Shown in pieces: positions 50,442-61,064 of a stretch of 64,000 bases of DNA. The notes under the pieces were generated by a model that saw only the letters and a list, made by a program, of their open reading frames with translations, was not told where the DNA came from and made no database searches. How positions within the stretch are numbered: position 1 is the stretch's first letter; every line of letters begins with the position of its first letter. This DNA is from Kluyvera genomosp. 1. GTDB taxonomy: Bacteria; Pseudomonadota; Gammaproteobacteria; Enterobacterales; Enterobacteriaceae. The translations under genes and the position numbers were made by a program. The stretch spans positions 1-64,000 of the forward strand of contig NZ_LGHZ01000003.1 in NCBI RefSeq assembly GCF_001266615.1, read 5' to 3'.

Positions 50442-51521
50442 ATGCAAGCGGCAACTGTAGTCATTAACCGCCGCGCTCTGCGACACAACCTGCAACGTCT
50501 GCGTGAGCTGGCACCTGCCAGCAAGCTGGTTGCGGTGGTGAAAGCGAACGCTTACGGACACGGCCTCCTCGAGACCGCGCGAACGCTCCCCGACGCTGAT
50601 GCTTTTGGCGTTGCCCGTCTTGAAGAGGCACTGCGCCTGCGCGACGGCGGTATCACGCAGCCGATCCTGCTGCTGGAAGGCTTCTTTAACGCCACTGACC
50701 TGCCGACCATTGCGACGCAGCGCCTGCATACTGCCGTACACAATATTGAGCAGCTTGAAGCGCTGGAAGCCGCCGAAATCAGTGAGCCGGTGACCGTGTG
50801 GATGAAACTCGATACCGGTATGCACCGCTTGGGTGTTCGCCCGGAAGAAGCTGAAGCCTTCTACCAGCGCCTGAGCCAGTGTAAAAACGTCCGCCAGCCG
50901 GTCAATATCGTTAGCCATTTTGCCCGCGCCGACGAGCCTGACTGTGGGGCGACGGAACGCCAGCTGGATATCTTCAATACCTTTACCGCAGGCAAACCGG
51001 GGCTGCGCTCCATCGCCGCTTCTGGCGGCATTCTGCTGTGGCCACAATCACATTTCGACTGGGCGCGTCCCGGCATTATTCTCTACGGCGTATCGCCCCT
51101 GGAGCAAAAGCCATGGGGCCCGGATTTCGGCATGCAGCCGGTGATGTCGCTGACCTCCAGTCTGATTGCGGTGCGCGAGCACAAAGCCGGCGAAGCCGTA
51201 GGCTACGGCGGCACCTGGATTAGTGAGCGCGACACCCGCCTGGGCGTGGTAGCGATGGGCTATGGCGATGGTTATCCTCGTGCCGCGCCATCCGGAACGC
51301 CGGTGCTGATCAACGGCCGTGAAGTACCGATTGTTGGCCGTGTGGCGATGGATATGATTTGCGTTGATCTGGGGCCTGAAGCGGAAGATAAAACCGGTGA
51401 TACGGCCATCATGTGGGGCCAGGGGCTGCCGGTTGAACGCATCGCGGAAATCACAAAAGTAAGTGCTTACGAACTTATCACGCGACTGACGTCGCGCGTC
51501 GCGATGAAGTATATTGATTAA
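50442..51521 (+). CDS. alr: alanine racemase Alr (biosynthetic)
   Basis: Alr interconverts L- and D-alanine with pyridoxal phosphate, supplying D-alanine for peptidoglycan. The 359-residue product carries the PLP lysine K34 in [10 protein letters not shown] and the catalytic tyrosine in [18 protein letters not shown] (about Tyr255). I start at [10 protein letters not shown] with AAGGAA 5 bases upstream; the longer open frame would run through the ERIC element. It follows dnaB and is followed by a hairpin, with tyrB next. Confidence 0.97.
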   Translation: MQAATVVINRRALRHNLQRLRELAPASKLVAVVKANAYGHGLLETARTLPDADAFGVARLEEALRLRDGGITQPILLLEGFFNATDLPTIATQRLHTAVHNIEQLEALEAAEISEPVTVWMKLDTGMHRLGVRPEEAEAFYQRLSQCKNVRQPVNIVSHFARADEPDCGATERQLDIFNTFTAGKPGLRSIAASGGILLWPQSHFDWARPGIILYGVSPLEQKPWGPDFGMQPVMSLTSSLIAVREHKAGEAVGYGGTWISERDTRLGVVAMGYGDGYPRAAPSGTPVLINGREVPIVGRVAMDMICVDLGPEAEDKTGDTAIMWGQGLPVERIAEITKVSAYELITRLTSRVAMKYID

Positions 51522-51537
51522 GCGTTAACGCCACACC

Positions 51538-51564
51538 ACCCGGCGTCGCCATACGACGCCGGGT
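51538..51564 (+). terminator. hairpin after alr
   Basis: An 11-bp perfect stem ACCCGGCGTCG/CGACGCCGGGT with a 5-base loop starts 16 bases after alr. No T run follows (AAAACC), so it may be a REP-like or stabilising hairpin. Confidence 0.5.
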
Positions 51565-51650
51565 AAAACCCGCAACTACCTCTCGACCTTCCGCACCATC
51601 CGGTTTATTGTGTTATTTCCTGCCTTTCTGTAAACCTGGAGAACCATCGC

Positions 51651-52844
51651 GTGTTTCAAAAAGTTGACGCCTATGCGGGCGACCCCATTCTTTCGTTAAT
51701 GGAACGCTTCAAAGAAGATCCGCGCAGCGACAAAGTTAACCTCAGCATCGGCCTGTACTACAACGAAGACGGCATCATTCCGCAGCTGCAGGCAGTGGCG
51801 CAAGCCGAAGCGCGTCTGAACGCGCAACCACACGGGGCGTCTTTGTATCTGCCGATGGAAGGGCTTAATAGCTACCGTCACACCGTGGCACCGCTGCTGT
51901 TTGGCGCGGATAACCCGGTTCTCCAGCAGCATCGCGTGGCGACAATTCAAACCCTCGGTGGCTCCGGCGCGCTGAAGGTTGGCGCCGACTTCCTCAAGCG
52001 CTACTTCCCGGATTCCGGTGTCTGGGTCAGCGACCCGACCTGGGAAAACCATATCGCGATTTTTGAAGGTGCGGGCTTTACCGTCGGCACATATCCGTGG
52101 TTCGACAGCGAAACCAACGGTGTGCGCGTTGATGCGCTGCTGGAAAAACTCAACACGCTACCAGCGCGCAGCATCGTGCTGCTGCATCCGTGTTGTCATA
52201 ACCCAACCGGTGCCGATCTCACGCCTGCGCAGTGGGACGCGGTGGTTGAGGTGCTGAAAGCTCGTGAGCTGATTCCGTTCCTCGACATCGCCTACCAGGG
52301 CTTTGGCGCGGGGATGGATGAAGATGCCTATGCGATCCGCGCGATTGCCGCTGCCGGTTTACCTGCGCTGGTTAGCAACTCGTTCTCCAAAATCTTCTCG
52401 CTGTACGGCGAGCGCATCGGCGGCCTGTCAATTATCTGTGAGGATAATGAAACCGCGCTGCGCGTGCTGGGCCAGCTGAAAGCGACCGTGCGCCGTAACT
52501 ACTCTAGCCCACCGAATTTCGGGGCGCAGGTAGTGGCTGCAGTGCTGGGTGATGCTGAGCTTAAAGCTAACTGGTTGGCGGAAGTGGAAGGGATGCGTAC
52601 GCGTATTCTTGAGATGCGTCAGGCGCTGGTCAATGTGCTAAAAGAAGAGATACCAAACGGTAATTTCGACTACCTGCTTAAGCAGCGTGGGATGTTTAGC
52701 TACACTGGTCTGAGCGCGCAGCAGGTCGATAGACTGCGCGAAGAATTCGGTGTTTATCTGATCGCCAGCGGCCGTATGTGCGTTGCGGGACTTAACAGCC
52801 GTAACGTCCAGCAAGTTGCCAAAGCCTTTGCTGCTGTGATGTAA
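51651..52844 (+). CDS. tyrB: aromatic amino acid aminotransferase TyrB
   Basis: TyrB transfers amino groups to make tyrosine and phenylalanine (and can act on leucine precursors), using pyridoxal phosphate. The 397-residue product shows [23 protein letters not shown] and the PLP lysine in [16 protein letters not shown] (about Lys247), then the substrate arginine in [10 protein letters not shown]. It starts with GTG; GGAG lies 9 bases upstream. TyrR controls this gene in E. coli, but I could not place a convincing TyrR box here. A terminator-like hairpin follows. Confidence 0.96.
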   Translation: MFQKVDAYAGDPILSLMERFKEDPRSDKVNLSIGLYYNEDGIIPQLQAVAQAEARLNAQPHGASLYLPMEGLNSYRHTVAPLLFGADNPVLQQHRVATIQTLGGSGALKVGADFLKRYFPDSGVWVSDPTWENHIAIFEGAGFTVGTYPWFDSETNGVRVDALLEKLNTLPARSIVLLHPCCHNPTGADLTPAQWDAVVEVLKARELIPFLDIAYQGFGAGMDEDAYAIRAIAAAGLPALVSNSFSKIFSLYGERIGGLSIICEDNETALRVLGQLKATVRRNYSSPPNFGAQVVAAVLGDAELKANWLAEVEGMRTRILEMRQALVNVLKEEIPNGNFDYLLKQRGMFSYTGLSAQQVDRLREEFGVYLIASGRMCVAGLNSRNVQQVAKAFAAVM

Positions 52845-52853
52845 GTGGGTGCT

Positions 52854-52892
52854 CACTCTGGCTCTGAGTTAAGCGCTGAGCCAGAGTGCTTT
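52854..52892 (+). terminator. tyrB terminator
   Basis: An 11-bp perfect stem CACTCTGGCTC/GAGCCAGAGTG with a 13-base loop is followed by a short CTTTCC tract, 9 bases after tyrB. Confidence 0.6.
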
Positions 52893-53041
52893 CCTGAAAT
52901 CAAAATGTGATCCCCTTACTTTTTCCAGGATTATTCTTAGAAAACCCTTCCTTTCATCGACCTCAGACGGTAAGGTCGCAGTGCTTTGTGAAAGCACGAC
53001 TGACTCTAAAACAATAACGAATCGACGAATTAAGGGAAAAC

Positions 53042-53755
53042 ATGCGCAAGATTACGCAGGCTCTCAGTGCCGTCTGCTTGTTATTTGCACTGAATGCTTC
53101 GGTGACGGCCCACGCGTCGTCGCCCTCTCCACTGTACCCAGGGACTGATATCGCGAAACTTGCTGAGCAAGCGCCTATCCATTGGGTTTCCGTGGCTCAA
53201 ATTGAAAATAGTCTGCTTGGTCATCCGCCGATGGCCGTTGGTTTTGATATCGACGATACCGTGTTGTTCTCAAGCCCGGGCTTCTGGCGCGGGCAAAGAA
53301 CTTATTCTCCGGACAGCGAAGACTATCTGAAAAACCCAGAGTTCTGGGAAAAGATGAATAACGGTTGGGATGCTTTCAGTATTCCGAAAGAAGTCGCGCG
53401 CTCGCTGATTGCGATGCACGTGAAGCGTGGCGATAGCATCTACTTTGTCACCGGCCGTAGCCAGACGAAAACCGAAACCGTGTCGAAAACGCTGCAGGAT
53501 GATTTCCTGATCCCTGGAGCCAGTATGAATCCGGTGATTTTTGCCGGCGATCATCCGGGGCAGAACAGCAAGACGCAGTGGCTGAAAGAGAAGAATATCC
53601 GGGTGTTCTACGGCGATTCTGACAACGACATCACCGCTGCGCGAGAAGTCGGGGCCAGAGGGATCCGCGTGCTGCGAGCCTCAAACTCCACTTACCGTCC
53701 GCTGCCGCAGGCCGGTGCCTTCAATGAAGAAGTGATTGTTAACTCCGAGTACTGA
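53042..53755 (+). CDS. aphA: class B non-specific acid phosphatase AphA
   Basis: AphA is a periplasmic, Mg2+-dependent phosphatase that removes phosphate from nucleotides and other small esters. The 237-residue precursor has a signal peptide ([20 protein letters not shown]..., cut near THAxA-SSP, i.e. VTAHA-SS) and the HAD motif 1 FDIDDTVLF with nucleophile D69 and acid D71; later HAD motifs are [10 protein letters not shown] and [17 protein letters not shown] lies 5 bases before the ATG. The length matches E. coli. yjbQ, its usual downstream neighbour, is absent. Confidence 0.95.
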   Translation: MRKITQALSAVCLLFALNASVTAHASSPSPLYPGTDIAKLAEQAPIHWVSVAQIENSLLGHPPMAVGFDIDDTVLFSSPGFWRGQRTYSPDSEDYLKNPEFWEKMNNGWDAFSIPKEVARSLIAMHVKRGDSIYFVTGRSQTKTETVSKTLQDDFLIPGASMNPVIFAGDHPGQNSKTQWLKEKNIRVFYGDSDNDITAAREVGARGIRVLRASNSTYRPLPQAGAFNEEVIVNSEY

Positions 53756-53885
53756 TCGCCCGACTAAAAAATGATGCTTTTTTAGGCAAAATAATTCGCT
53801 GGAAGGTTTAACCTTTCGGCGTCTTGTTGCACACTGAAGATGATGATTTTTTGCACAGATAGCGGTAAGACAAAGGAGTATAACG

Positions 53886-54239
53886 ATGACCAGTTCGGAT
53901 CTTCTGCTGTACTGCATGGCTAAGCGTGGCGCGGAACAGAGCGTACACAGCGACTGGAAGGCAACTCAGATTAAAGTGGCCGATGTGCTTTTCGCGATGG
54001 TAAAGGATGTGGAAGACCGTCCGGCGGTTTCGCTGAAAAGCAGCCCCGAACTGGCAGAACTGCTGCGCCAGCAGCATAAAGATGTACGCCCAAGCCGCCA
54101 TCTTAATAAAGCGCACTGGAGCACGGTGTATTTAGATGGTTCGCTGCCCGACTCGCAGATTTACTATCTGGTTGATGCGTCGTATCAGCTGGCGGTAGAG
54201 CTGCTGCCGGAAACGCTCCGGCAGCAGATGTACTCGTGA
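53886..54239 (+). CDS. yjbR: MmcQ/YjbR family DNA-binding-like protein YjbR
   Basis: The 117-residue product is a CyaY-like-fold YjbR domain (GAEQSVHSDWKATQIKVADV; SRHLNKAHWSTVYLDGSLPD; YYLVDASYQLAVELLPE). Members are structurally reminiscent of DNA-binding proteins, but no function is proven. AGGAG lies 7 bases before the ATG. The stop codon is immediately next to the uvrA stop on the other strand, with no base between. In E. coli it follows yjbQ; here yjbQ is missing and 130 bases separate it from aphA. Confidence 0.9.
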   Translation: MTSSDLLLYCMAKRGAEQSVHSDWKATQIKVADVLFAMVKDVEDRPAVSLKSSPELAELLRQQHKDVRPSRHLNKAHWSTVYLDGSLPDSQIYYLVDASYQLAVELLPETLRQQMYS

Positions 54240-57065
54240 TTATGACAATAGCGGCTTCAGGAAGCGCGCGGTGTGCGAGGCTTCGCAGTTAGCCACCGTT
54301 TCCGGCGTGCCGGAAACGAGGATTTCACCGCCGCCGCTACCGCCTTCCGGACCCAGGTCGACAATCCAGTCGGCCGTTTTAATCACGTCCAGGTTATGCT
54401 CAATCACCACGATGGTATTGCCCTGATCCCTGAGCTGATGCAGCACTTCCAGTAGCTGTTGAATATCGGCAAAGTGCAGACCGGTCGTTGGCTCATCCAG
54501 GATGTACAGCGTCTGGCCGGTCCCGCGTTTTGACAGTTCACGCGCCAGCTTCACGCGCTGCGCTTCACCACCGGACAGCGTAGTAGCTGACTGGCCCAGA
54601 CGAATGTAGGTCAGACCTACGTCCATCAGGGTTTGCAGCTTACGCGCCAGCGCGGGTACGGCGTCGAAGAACTCACGTGCTTCTTCGATGGTCATATCCA
54701 GCACTTCGTGAATGGTTTTGCCTTTGTACTTAATTTCCAGCGTTTCGCGGTTATAGCGTTTGCCTTTGCACTGATCGCACGGCACGTAGATATCCGGCAG
54801 GAAGTGCATTTCAACTTTGATAACCCCGTCGCCCTGACAGGCTTCACAGCGTCCGCCGCGGACGTTAAAGCTAAAGCGCCCTGGCGTATAGCCGCGTGAA
54901 CGAGACTCCGGCACGCCGGCAAACAGTTCACGCACCGGCGTAAAGACGCCGGTATAGGTCGCCGGGTTGGAGCGCGGCGTACGGCCGATTGGGCTCTGGT
55001 CGATATCGATAACTTTATCGAAATGTTCCAGCCCCTGAACGTCGCGGTACGGCGCGGGTTCGGCGATGGTGGCGCCGTTCAACTGAGTTTGTGCAATCGG
55101 GAACAGCGTGTCGTTAATCAGCGTCGACTTACCCGAACCGGACACGCCGGTGATGCAGGTAAACAGGCCGACCGGCAGCGTCAGGGTCACATCTTTTAGG
55201 TTGTTGCCTGAAGCCCCCGTCAGCTTAAGCACTTTTTCTGGATCGGCCGGAACGCGGTTTTTCGGTACTTCAATTTTACGTTTGCCGCTCATGAACTGCC
55301 CGGTTAACGACTCCGGCACCGCCATAATGTCGTCCAGCGTCCCTTCGGCAACCACCTGACCGCCGTGCACGCCCGCGCCCGGACCGATATCGATAACGTG
55401 GTCAGCGGCGCGAATGGCGTCTTCGTCGTGTTCAACCACAATCACCGTGTTACCAAGGTTACGCAGGTGAACCAGTGTTCCCAGCAGGCGTTCGTTGTCG
55501 CGCTGGTGCAGACCGATTGACGGCTCATCCAGTACGTACATCACGCCCACCAGACCTGCGCCAATTTGGCTGGCCAGACGAATACGCTGCGCTTCACCGC
55601 CGGACAGCGTTTCCGCCGAACGAGATAGCGTCAGATAATTCAGGCCGACGTTGACCAGGAACTTGAGACGATCGCCAATCTCTTTCAGCACTTTTTCGGC
55701 AATTTTAGCCCGTTGACCGGCCAGCTTCAGGTTAGTGAAGAAGTCCAGTGCGTGGCCGATGCTCATGTCTGAAATGGTTGGTAGCGGCGTATTTTCAACG
55801 TAAACATGGCGCGCTTCACGGCGCAGACGCGTCCCGTCACAGCTGGTGCAGGAGCGGTTGCTGATAAATTTCGCCAGCTCTTCGCGTACCGCACTCGATT
55901 CCGTTTCCTTATAGCGGCGCTCCATATTATGCAGCACGCCTTCGAACGGATGACGGCGTACGGAGGTGTCGCCACGATCGTTGATGTATTTGAATTCAAT
56001 CGATTCTTTACCCGAACCGTACAGAATAGCCTTCTGCGCGACCGCGCCCAGGCTATCCCATGGGGCTTCCACATCAAACTGGTAATGCTCTGCCAGCGAC
56101 TTCAGCATTTGGAAGTAGTAGAAATTGCGGCGATCCCAACCGCGAATCGCGCCGCCGGCAAGCGACAGCTCTGGGTTTTGGATCACACGGTCAGGGTCGA
56201 AATACTGCTGTACACCCAGGCCGTCACAGGTCGGGCAGGCACCGGCCGGGTTGTTGAATGAGAACAGGCGCGGTTCGAGTTCACGCATGCTGTAGCCGCA
56301 GATTGGGCAGGCGAAGTTGGCGGAGAACAGCAGTTCTTCCGCTTTTGGGTCGTCCATGTCGGAGACCACCGCCGTACCGCCGGAAAGCTCCAGTGCGGTT
56401 TCAAAGGATTCAGCCAGGCGCTGCGCCAGATCGTCGCGAACCTTAAAGCGGTCGATAACCACTTCAATGGTGTGTTTCTTTTGCAGTTCGAGCTTCGGCG
56501 GATCGGACAGATCGCAGACTTCGCCATCGATACGTGCGCGGATATAGCCCTGGCTTGCCAGGTTTTCCAGCGTTTTGGTGTGCTCGCCTTTACGCTCTTT
56601 GATGATCGGTGCCAGCAGCATCAGGCGTTTGCCTTCTGGTTGCGACAGCACGTTATCGACCATTTGGCTGACGGTTTGCGCCGCCAGCGGCACGTCGTGA
56701 TCCGGACAGCGCGGCTCGCCGACGCGGGCGTACAGCAGACGCAGATAGTCGTGAATCTCGGTAATGGTGCCGACGGTAGAACGCGGGTTGTGCGAGGTCG
56801 ACTTCTGCTCGATGGAGATTGCCGGCGACAGCCCTTCAATATGATCGACGTCCGGCTTTTCCATCAGCGACAGGAACTGGCGCGCGTAGGCAGAAAGCGA
56901 TTCTACATAGCGACGCTGCCCCTCGGCGTAGAGGGTGTCGAAAGCCAATGAGGATTTACCTGACCCAGAAAGCCCGGTCACGACAATCAGTTTGTCGCGT
57001 GGGATGACGAGGTTGATGTTTTTGAGATTATGGGTGCGGGCGCCCCGAACTTCGATCTTATCCAT
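54240..57065 (-). CDS. uvrA: excinuclease ABC subunit UvrA
   Basis: UvrA is the DNA-damage sensor of nucleotide excision repair; its dimer loads UvrB at lesions. The 941-residue product has two ABC ATPase modules (Walker [10 protein letters not shown] at 31-39 and GVSGSGKST in the second half; signatures [12 protein letters not shown] and [12 protein letters not shown]) and zinc fingers [10 protein letters not shown]...CPTCDG and CEACQGDGV...CDQCKG. An SOS box lies in the shared region with ssb. It is tail-to-tail with yjbR with zero spacing. Confidence 0.98.
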   Translation of the reverse strand: MDKIEVRGARTHNLKNINLVIPRDKLIVVTGLSGSGKSSLAFDTLYAEGQRRYVESLSAYARQFLSLMEKPDVDHIEGLSPAISIEQKSTSHNPRSTVGTITEIHDYLRLLYARVGEPRCPDHDVPLAAQTVSQMVDNVLSQPEGKRLMLLAPIIKERKGEHTKTLENLASQGYIRARIDGEVCDLSDPPKLELQKKHTIEVVIDRFKVRDDLAQRLAESFETALELSGGTAVVSDMDDPKAEELLFSANFACPICGYSMRELEPRLFSFNNPAGACPTCDGLGVQQYFDPDRVIQNPELSLAGGAIRGWDRRNFYYFQMLKSLAEHYQFDVEAPWDSLGAVAQKAILYGSGKESIEFKYINDRGDTSVRRHPFEGVLHNMERRYKETESSAVREELAKFISNRSCTSCDGTRLRREARHVYVENTPLPTISDMSIGHALDFFTNLKLAGQRAKIAEKVLKEIGDRLKFLVNVGLNYLTLSRSAETLSGGEAQRIRLASQIGAGLVGVMYVLDEPSIGLHQRDNERLLGTLVHLRNLGNTVIVVEHDEDAIRAADHVIDIGPGAGVHGGQVVAEGTLDDIMAVPESLTGQFMSGKRKIEVPKNRVPADPEKVLKLTGASGNNLKDVTLTLPVGLFTCITGVSGSGKSTLINDTLFPIAQTQLNGATIAEPAPYRDVQGLEHFDKVIDIDQSPIGRTPRSNPATYTGVFTPVRELFAGVPESRSRGYTPGRFSFNVRGGRCEACQGDGVIKVEMHFLPDIYVPCDQCKGKRYNRETLEIKYKGKTIHEVLDMTIEEAREFFDAVPALARKLQTLMDVGLTYIRLGQSATTLSGGEAQRVKLARELSKRGTGQTLYILDEPTTGLHFADIQQLLEVLHQLRDQGNTIVVIEHNLDVIKTADWIVDLGPEGGSGGGEILVSGTPETVANCEASHTARFLKPLLS

Positions 57066-57151
57066 TCACCTTTCCCGGTAGAAGATACACGGATTGCCTG
57101 GTTTGTTAGAAGGACAAACGGCAGAAACGGCTAATTATGACACAACTTAAC

Positions 57152-57167
57152 CTGAATGAATATACAG
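57152..57167. promoter_or_regulatory. SOS box of uvrA/ssb
   Basis: CTGAATGAATATACAG fits CTG-N10-CAG; on the minus strand it reads CTGTATATTCATTCAG, close to the LexA consensus. It lies 87 bases before uvrA in the divergent uvrA-ssb region, as in E. coli. Confidence 0.92.
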
Positions 57168-57318
57168 TATTGGAATGCCGGATCGGGCGGTTGAAGAAAA
57201 ATTGTAGAGTGACAAGATGTTTACTGGAATCTGCATCGCGGCTATCAAAATACGGTCTGGAAATGATACACTGGCGCGTTTACACTTAATCAAGACACAC
57301 TTTTCAGGAGAGACAAAC

Positions 57319-57846
57319 ATGGCCAGCAGAGGCGTAAACAAGGTGATTCTCGTCGGTAACCTGGGCCAGGACCCGGAAGTACGCTACATGCCGAATGGTG
57401 GCGCAGTTGCCAACATTACGCTGGCTACTTCCGAATCCTGGCGTGATAAAGCGACCGGTGAAATGAAAGAGCAGACCGAATGGCACCGCGTTGTGCTGTT
57501 TGGCAAGCTGGCGGAAGTTGCGGGTGAATACCTGCGTAAAGGTTCTCAGGTCTATATCGAAGGCCAGCTGCGTACCCGTAAATGGACCGATCAGTCCGGT
57601 GCGGAAAAATACACCACTGAAGTTGTGGTTAACGTCGGTGGCACCATGCAGATGCTGGGCGGCCGTCAGGGCGGTGGCGCACCTGCAGGTGGCGGCCAGC
57701 AGCAGCAGGGCGGTTGGGGTCAGCCTCAGCAGCCACAGGGCGGCAACCAGTTCAGCGGCGGCGCGCAGTCTCGTCCGCAGCAACAGTCCGCTCCGGCACC
57801 GTCTAACGAACCACCAATGGACTTCGACGACGATATCCCATTCTAA
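57319..57846 (+). CDS. ssb: single-stranded DNA-binding protein SSB
   Basis: SSB coats single-stranded DNA in replication, repair and recombination. The 175-residue product has the N-terminal OB fold (residues 1-112, [20 protein letters not shown]), a Gly/Gln/Pro-rich flexible linker (about 115-165) and the acidic C-terminal tail ending DFDDDIPF, which docks many partner proteins. I start at MASRGVNKV with CAGGAG 8 bases upstream; the longer open frame is not part of the protein. An intrinsic terminator follows. Confidence 0.98.
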   Translation: MASRGVNKVILVGNLGQDPEVRYMPNGGAVANITLATSESWRDKATGEMKEQTEWHRVVLFGKLAEVAGEYLRKGSQVYIEGQLRTRKWTDQSGAEKYTTEVVVNVGGTMQMLGGRQGGGAPAGGGQQQQGGWGQPQQPQGGNQFSGGAQSRPQQQSAPAPSNEPPMDFDDDIPF

Positions 57847-57874
57847 GATTAGTGCTTCGCTAATTTAGACGATG

Positions 57875-57901
57875 AAAACCCTGCCTTGGCAGGGTTTTTT
57901 T
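57875..57901 (+). terminator. ssb intrinsic terminator
   Basis: A stem of AAAACCCTGC with GCAGGGTTTT (10 bp, 4-base loop) runs into seven T residues, 29 bases after ssb. Confidence 0.9.
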
Positions 57902-58046
57902 ACTTATTCCTTCCAACGATCTTCGCACCATGAACCCCCATCAGCACCGTTTCGGTGCGCGAATTGCCTGCTTTAAAAAAACATCATAAGTAGTGATTTC
58001 CCGTAACATTAAGATAAATAAAGAAAATGATATCTGGCACGGTTTG

Positions 58047-58078
58047 TGCCTACATTGATGTATACACTCATGTAGGCA
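58047..58078. promoter_or_regulatory. 32-bp palindromic operator of the HpxW-like operon
   Basis: Arms TGCCTACAT (58047-58055) and ATGTAGGCA (58070-58078) are exact reverse complements, and a TGTATACA core (58059-58066) shares the same centre; 26 of 32 positions are symmetric. The core resembles the GntR/FCD-type site (TnGTnnACnA). It ends 12 bases before the first ATG, where a bound protein would block transcription or translation start. The GntR-family gene at the end of the operon is the obvious candidate binder. Confidence 0.75.
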
Positions 58079-58090
58079 AGGTGACCGGCA

Positions 58091-59698
58091 ATGACTCAGT
58101 ACCAATCAGCAAAATGTATGCAGGGGATGGCTGTTGCGCCGCATGCACTGGCGGCAGAAAGTGCAGTGGCAGTGTTACGCGAGGGTGGCAACGCCATTGA
58201 AGCGATGGTCGCTGCGGCTGCTACCATTGCCGTGGTTTATCCCCATATGAATGGTATTGGTGGAGACGGTTTCTGGTTGATTTCTACGCCGGGGCAGGAG
58301 CCAGTGGCCATTCAGGCCTGCGGGTTTGCAGCAGAAAAAGCGAATATCGATTATTACCGTCAGGCGGGCTACACGCAGATCCCCGTACGCGGGCCGCTGG
58401 CAGCAAACACCGTGGCTGGAACGGTGTCCGGTTGGGAACGGGCGCTGTCATGGGCTGAGGAGAATACGGCGAATGCGCCGCTTCCTTTACCGCGTCTGTT
58501 AAAAGACGCCATTCACTATGCGCGCCACGGCGTACCGGTATCGCCAGGGCTGCATCAACAAATCAACTCGCGGTTGGATCAGTTGCGTCAACACCCAGGC
58601 TTTTGCGGCCTGTTTGCCCCAACGGGCGAAGCGCTGGATGTGAATGAGCTACTGCTGCAACCCGCGCTGGCAAATACGCTTGAGCGATTGGCGACCAACG
58701 GATTAGCGGATTTTTACCACGGTGAAACGGCACGCCTGATGAGCGCAGAACTTGAAGCCACCGGTAGCCCATTACGCTTTAACGATTTCGACCGTTTCCG
58801 TGCCGAGCAGGTCAAACCGCTGTCGCTGCATACGGATGTCGGCACGGTATACAACCTGCCTCCACCCTCACAGGGGCTGGTGTCGTTGCTGATTACCGGC
58901 ATCATCGAGCAGCAACGCAAAAAGGGCGCGATTACCGATGAGGCCGACTTTATTCATCAGTGCGTGGAGGCCACCAAGCTGGCGTTTAATCTGCGCGACA
59001 GCCATATCACCGATCCGGCCCATATGACGATTGACCCGCAGTCCCTGCTGACAGCCGACAGTATTATCGAACTTAGCGCGGAAATAGCGCCTGACAGCGC
59101 GTTGCCATGGGGTAAAGGGCGTGGTCCTGCGGACACCATCTGGATGGGCGTCATTGATAGCTCGGGAACCGCCGTGAGTTTTATCCAGAGCATTTACCAC
59201 GAGTTTGGTAGTGCGCTTATTCTGTCGGACAGCGGGGTCATCTGGCAAAACCGCGGCAGCAGTTTCTCGCTGGATCCGAATGCGACTAACCCACTTCAGC
59301 CGGGACGCCTGCCGTTTCATACCCTCAATCCCGCACTGGCGCGCCTCGCAGACGGTGGAGTGCTGGTTTACGGCAGCATGGGCGGCGACGGGCAGCCGCA
59401 AACGCTGGCGGCGCTCTTCGACCGTATTGTCTATCAGAAGATGACGCCACAGGCGGCCATCACCGCGCCACGCTGGCTTCTTGGCCGCACCTGGGGCGAA
59501 AGCAGTGACACTCTCAAGATCGAAAGCCGTCATAGAGCGGCGACTACCGACACCCTCAAACAGTACGGCCATGACGTCGAGATTTACCCTCCTTATGACG
59601 ACCTCATGGGGCATGCCGGAGCCATCCTTCGGCATTGCAACGGCATGCTGGAAGGCGGCAGCGACCCACGCAGCGACGGCGGCGTAGCTCGCTGGTAG
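58091..59698 (+). CDS. gamma-glutamyltransferase-family protein, HpxW (oxamate amidohydrolase)-like
   Basis: The 535-residue product belongs to the Ntn-hydrolase gamma-glutamyltransferase superfamily, whose members cut themselves before a threonine that becomes the nucleophile. The expected threonine is T349 in GPADTIWMGVIDSSGTAVSF, and the usual MNGIGGDGFW and GSMGGDGQPQ loops are present. There is no signal peptide, unlike true GGTs, and GRTWGE, MGHAGA and EGGSDPRSDGG recall HpxW, which hydrolyses oxamate in Klebsiella purine catabolism. It starts an operon with an OFA carrier and a GntR regulator. The substrate is inferred; a different gamma-glutamyl or oxamate-like amide is possible. Confidence 0.78.
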   Translation: MTQYQSAKCMQGMAVAPHALAAESAVAVLREGGNAIEAMVAAAATIAVVYPHMNGIGGDGFWLISTPGQEPVAIQACGFAAEKANIDYYRQAGYTQIPVRGPLAANTVAGTVSGWERALSWAEENTANAPLPLPRLLKDAIHYARHGVPVSPGLHQQINSRLDQLRQHPGFCGLFAPTGEALDVNELLLQPALANTLERLATNGLADFYHGETARLMSAELEATGSPLRFNDFDRFRAEQVKPLSLHTDVGTVYNLPPPSQGLVSLLITGIIEQQRKKGAITDEADFIHQCVEATKLAFNLRDSHITDPAHMTIDPQSLLTADSIIELSAEIAPDSALPWGKGRGPADTIWMGVIDSSGTAVSFIQSIYHEFGSALILSDSGVIWQNRGSSFSLDPNATNPLQPGRLPFHTLNPALARLADGGVLVYGSMGGDGQPQTLAALFDRIVYQKMTPQAAITAPRWLLGRTWGESSDTLKIESRHRAATTDTLKQYGHDVEIYPPYDDLMGHAGAILRHCNGMLEGGSDPRSDGGVARW

Positions 59699-59793
59699 CC
59701 CCAGCTTTTTCCAAAAGAAACATTGCAGGAATGATGAGGTGCGCGATGCGCACCCGCTTTCTGGCGACTTTTTTTCGTCTATTGGAGCGTAAT

Positions 59794-61050
59794 ATGACCG
59801 TTCTTAGAGAACCTTTGGTAGCACCAAAATTTGGCAAATGGACGCAGTTGATCCTCGGTCTTATCTGCATGGCATCCATCTCCAGCCCGCAGTACGTCTG
59901 GACGTTGTTAACTAAACCGCTGACTGAAAAACTGGGCGTGGGATTACCAGAACTGCAGGTGACGTTCTCATTGCTGATTATTTTGCAGACCTTTTTCTCG
60001 CCCTTCCAGGGGCGGTTGGTGGAGCGCTTTGGCCCACGGCTGTTGATCTCCATCGGTACGGTCATGGCAGGGTTAAGCTGGGTGCTTTCCGCGCATATTA
60101 ACGGCCTGATGGCGCTGTATCTGGTGTATGGCTGTATTGGTGGCCTGGGCACCGGGATTGTCTATATTGGCGTGGTGGGGCTGATGGTGAAGTGGTTCCC
60201 GCAAAACCGGGGTTTCGCGGCGGGCGCCGTGGCGGCGGGTTACGGAATGGGGGCGATATTAACCACTTTCCCCATCGCCATTTCGCTGGGCAGCTATGGC
60301 CTTGAGCAGACGATGACCGTGTTTGGTCTTATTTTTGCCGCCGTCGGCCTGCTGGCGAGCCAGGGGCTAAGCCTGCCGCCGAGTATGGCGGCGATGCCGG
60401 TCAGCCGCAAAGTGGCGCAAAGTACCCGCCAGTTTAATTCGCGGGAAATGCTGCGCCAGCCGCTGTTTTGGCTGATGTTCGCCATGATGGCGATGATGTC
60501 TACCTCCGGACTGATGGTGACGTCGCAGATGGCGGTGTTTGCTGAAGATTTTGGTATCAGCAAAGCGGTGGTCTTTGGTATGGCGGCGCTGCCGCTGGCG
60601 CTAACCATCGATCGTTTTACCAATGGCTTAACGCGCCCGCTGTTTGGCTTTATCTCTGACCGTTATGGCCGTGAAAAAACCATGTTCATCGCCTTTGCGC
60701 TGGAAGGTTGCGCCATGATGCTGTGGCTGGCCTGCCGTGAAGATCCGCTGCTGTTCGTGCTGCTTTCCGGCGTGGTGTTCTTCGGCTGGGGCGAGATTTT
60801 CTCCCTGTTCCCGTCCACCTTAACCGATACCTTTGGCAGCGAGCATGCCGCTTCTAACTACGGCTGGCTGTATATTTCACAGGGTATTGGTTCGATTTTC
60901 GGCGGCCCGCTGGCGGCGCTGCTGTACCAACACACGCAGGGGTGGCACGTGGTCTTTGGCTGTGCGATAGCCCTTGATTTCATCACTGCCGGGCTGGCAC
61001 TGTGTGTATTAAAACCCTGGCGTGCGCGGTTTATCCGCCAACATAGCTAA
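59794..61050 (+). CDS. MFS transporter, oxalate:formate antiporter (OFA) type
   Basis: The 418-residue product is an inner-membrane carrier with twelve predicted segments and the OFA-family character: SSPQYVWTLLTKPLTEKLGV near the N-terminus, then GRLVERFGPRLLISIG (MFS motif A) and GRPL/GFISDRYGREKTMF between the halves. OFA members move oxalate, formate or related small carboxylates. I start at MTVLREPLV with GGAG 6 bases upstream. It lies 95 bases after the HpxW-like gene (with a GGTGCGC/GCGCACC hairpin at 59738-59754 in the gap) and 14 bases before the regulator, so all three are probably one unit. The transported substrate is unknown. Confidence 0.8.
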   Translation: MTVLREPLVAPKFGKWTQLILGLICMASISSPQYVWTLLTKPLTEKLGVGLPELQVTFSLLIILQTFFSPFQGRLVERFGPRLLISIGTVMAGLSWVLSAHINGLMALYLVYGCIGGLGTGIVYIGVVGLMVKWFPQNRGFAAGAVAAGYGMGAILTTFPIAISLGSYGLEQTMTVFGLIFAAVGLLASQGLSLPPSMAAMPVSRKVAQSTRQFNSREMLRQPLFWLMFAMMAMMSTSGLMVTSQMAVFAEDFGISKAVVFGMAALPLALTIDRFTNGLTRPLFGFISDRYGREKTMFIAFALEGCAMMLWLACREDPLLFVLLSGVVFFGWGEIFSLFPSTLTDTFGSEHAASNYGWLYISQGIGSIFGGPLAALLYQHTQGWHVVFGCAIALDFITAGLALCVLKPWRARFIRQHS

Positions 61051-61064
61051 TAGCGGAGTTATCC

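Noticed and set aside
58868-59635. 255-codon frame antisense to the HpxW-like gene
   Set aside because: Entirely inside an intact coding sequence and without any start signal or motif.
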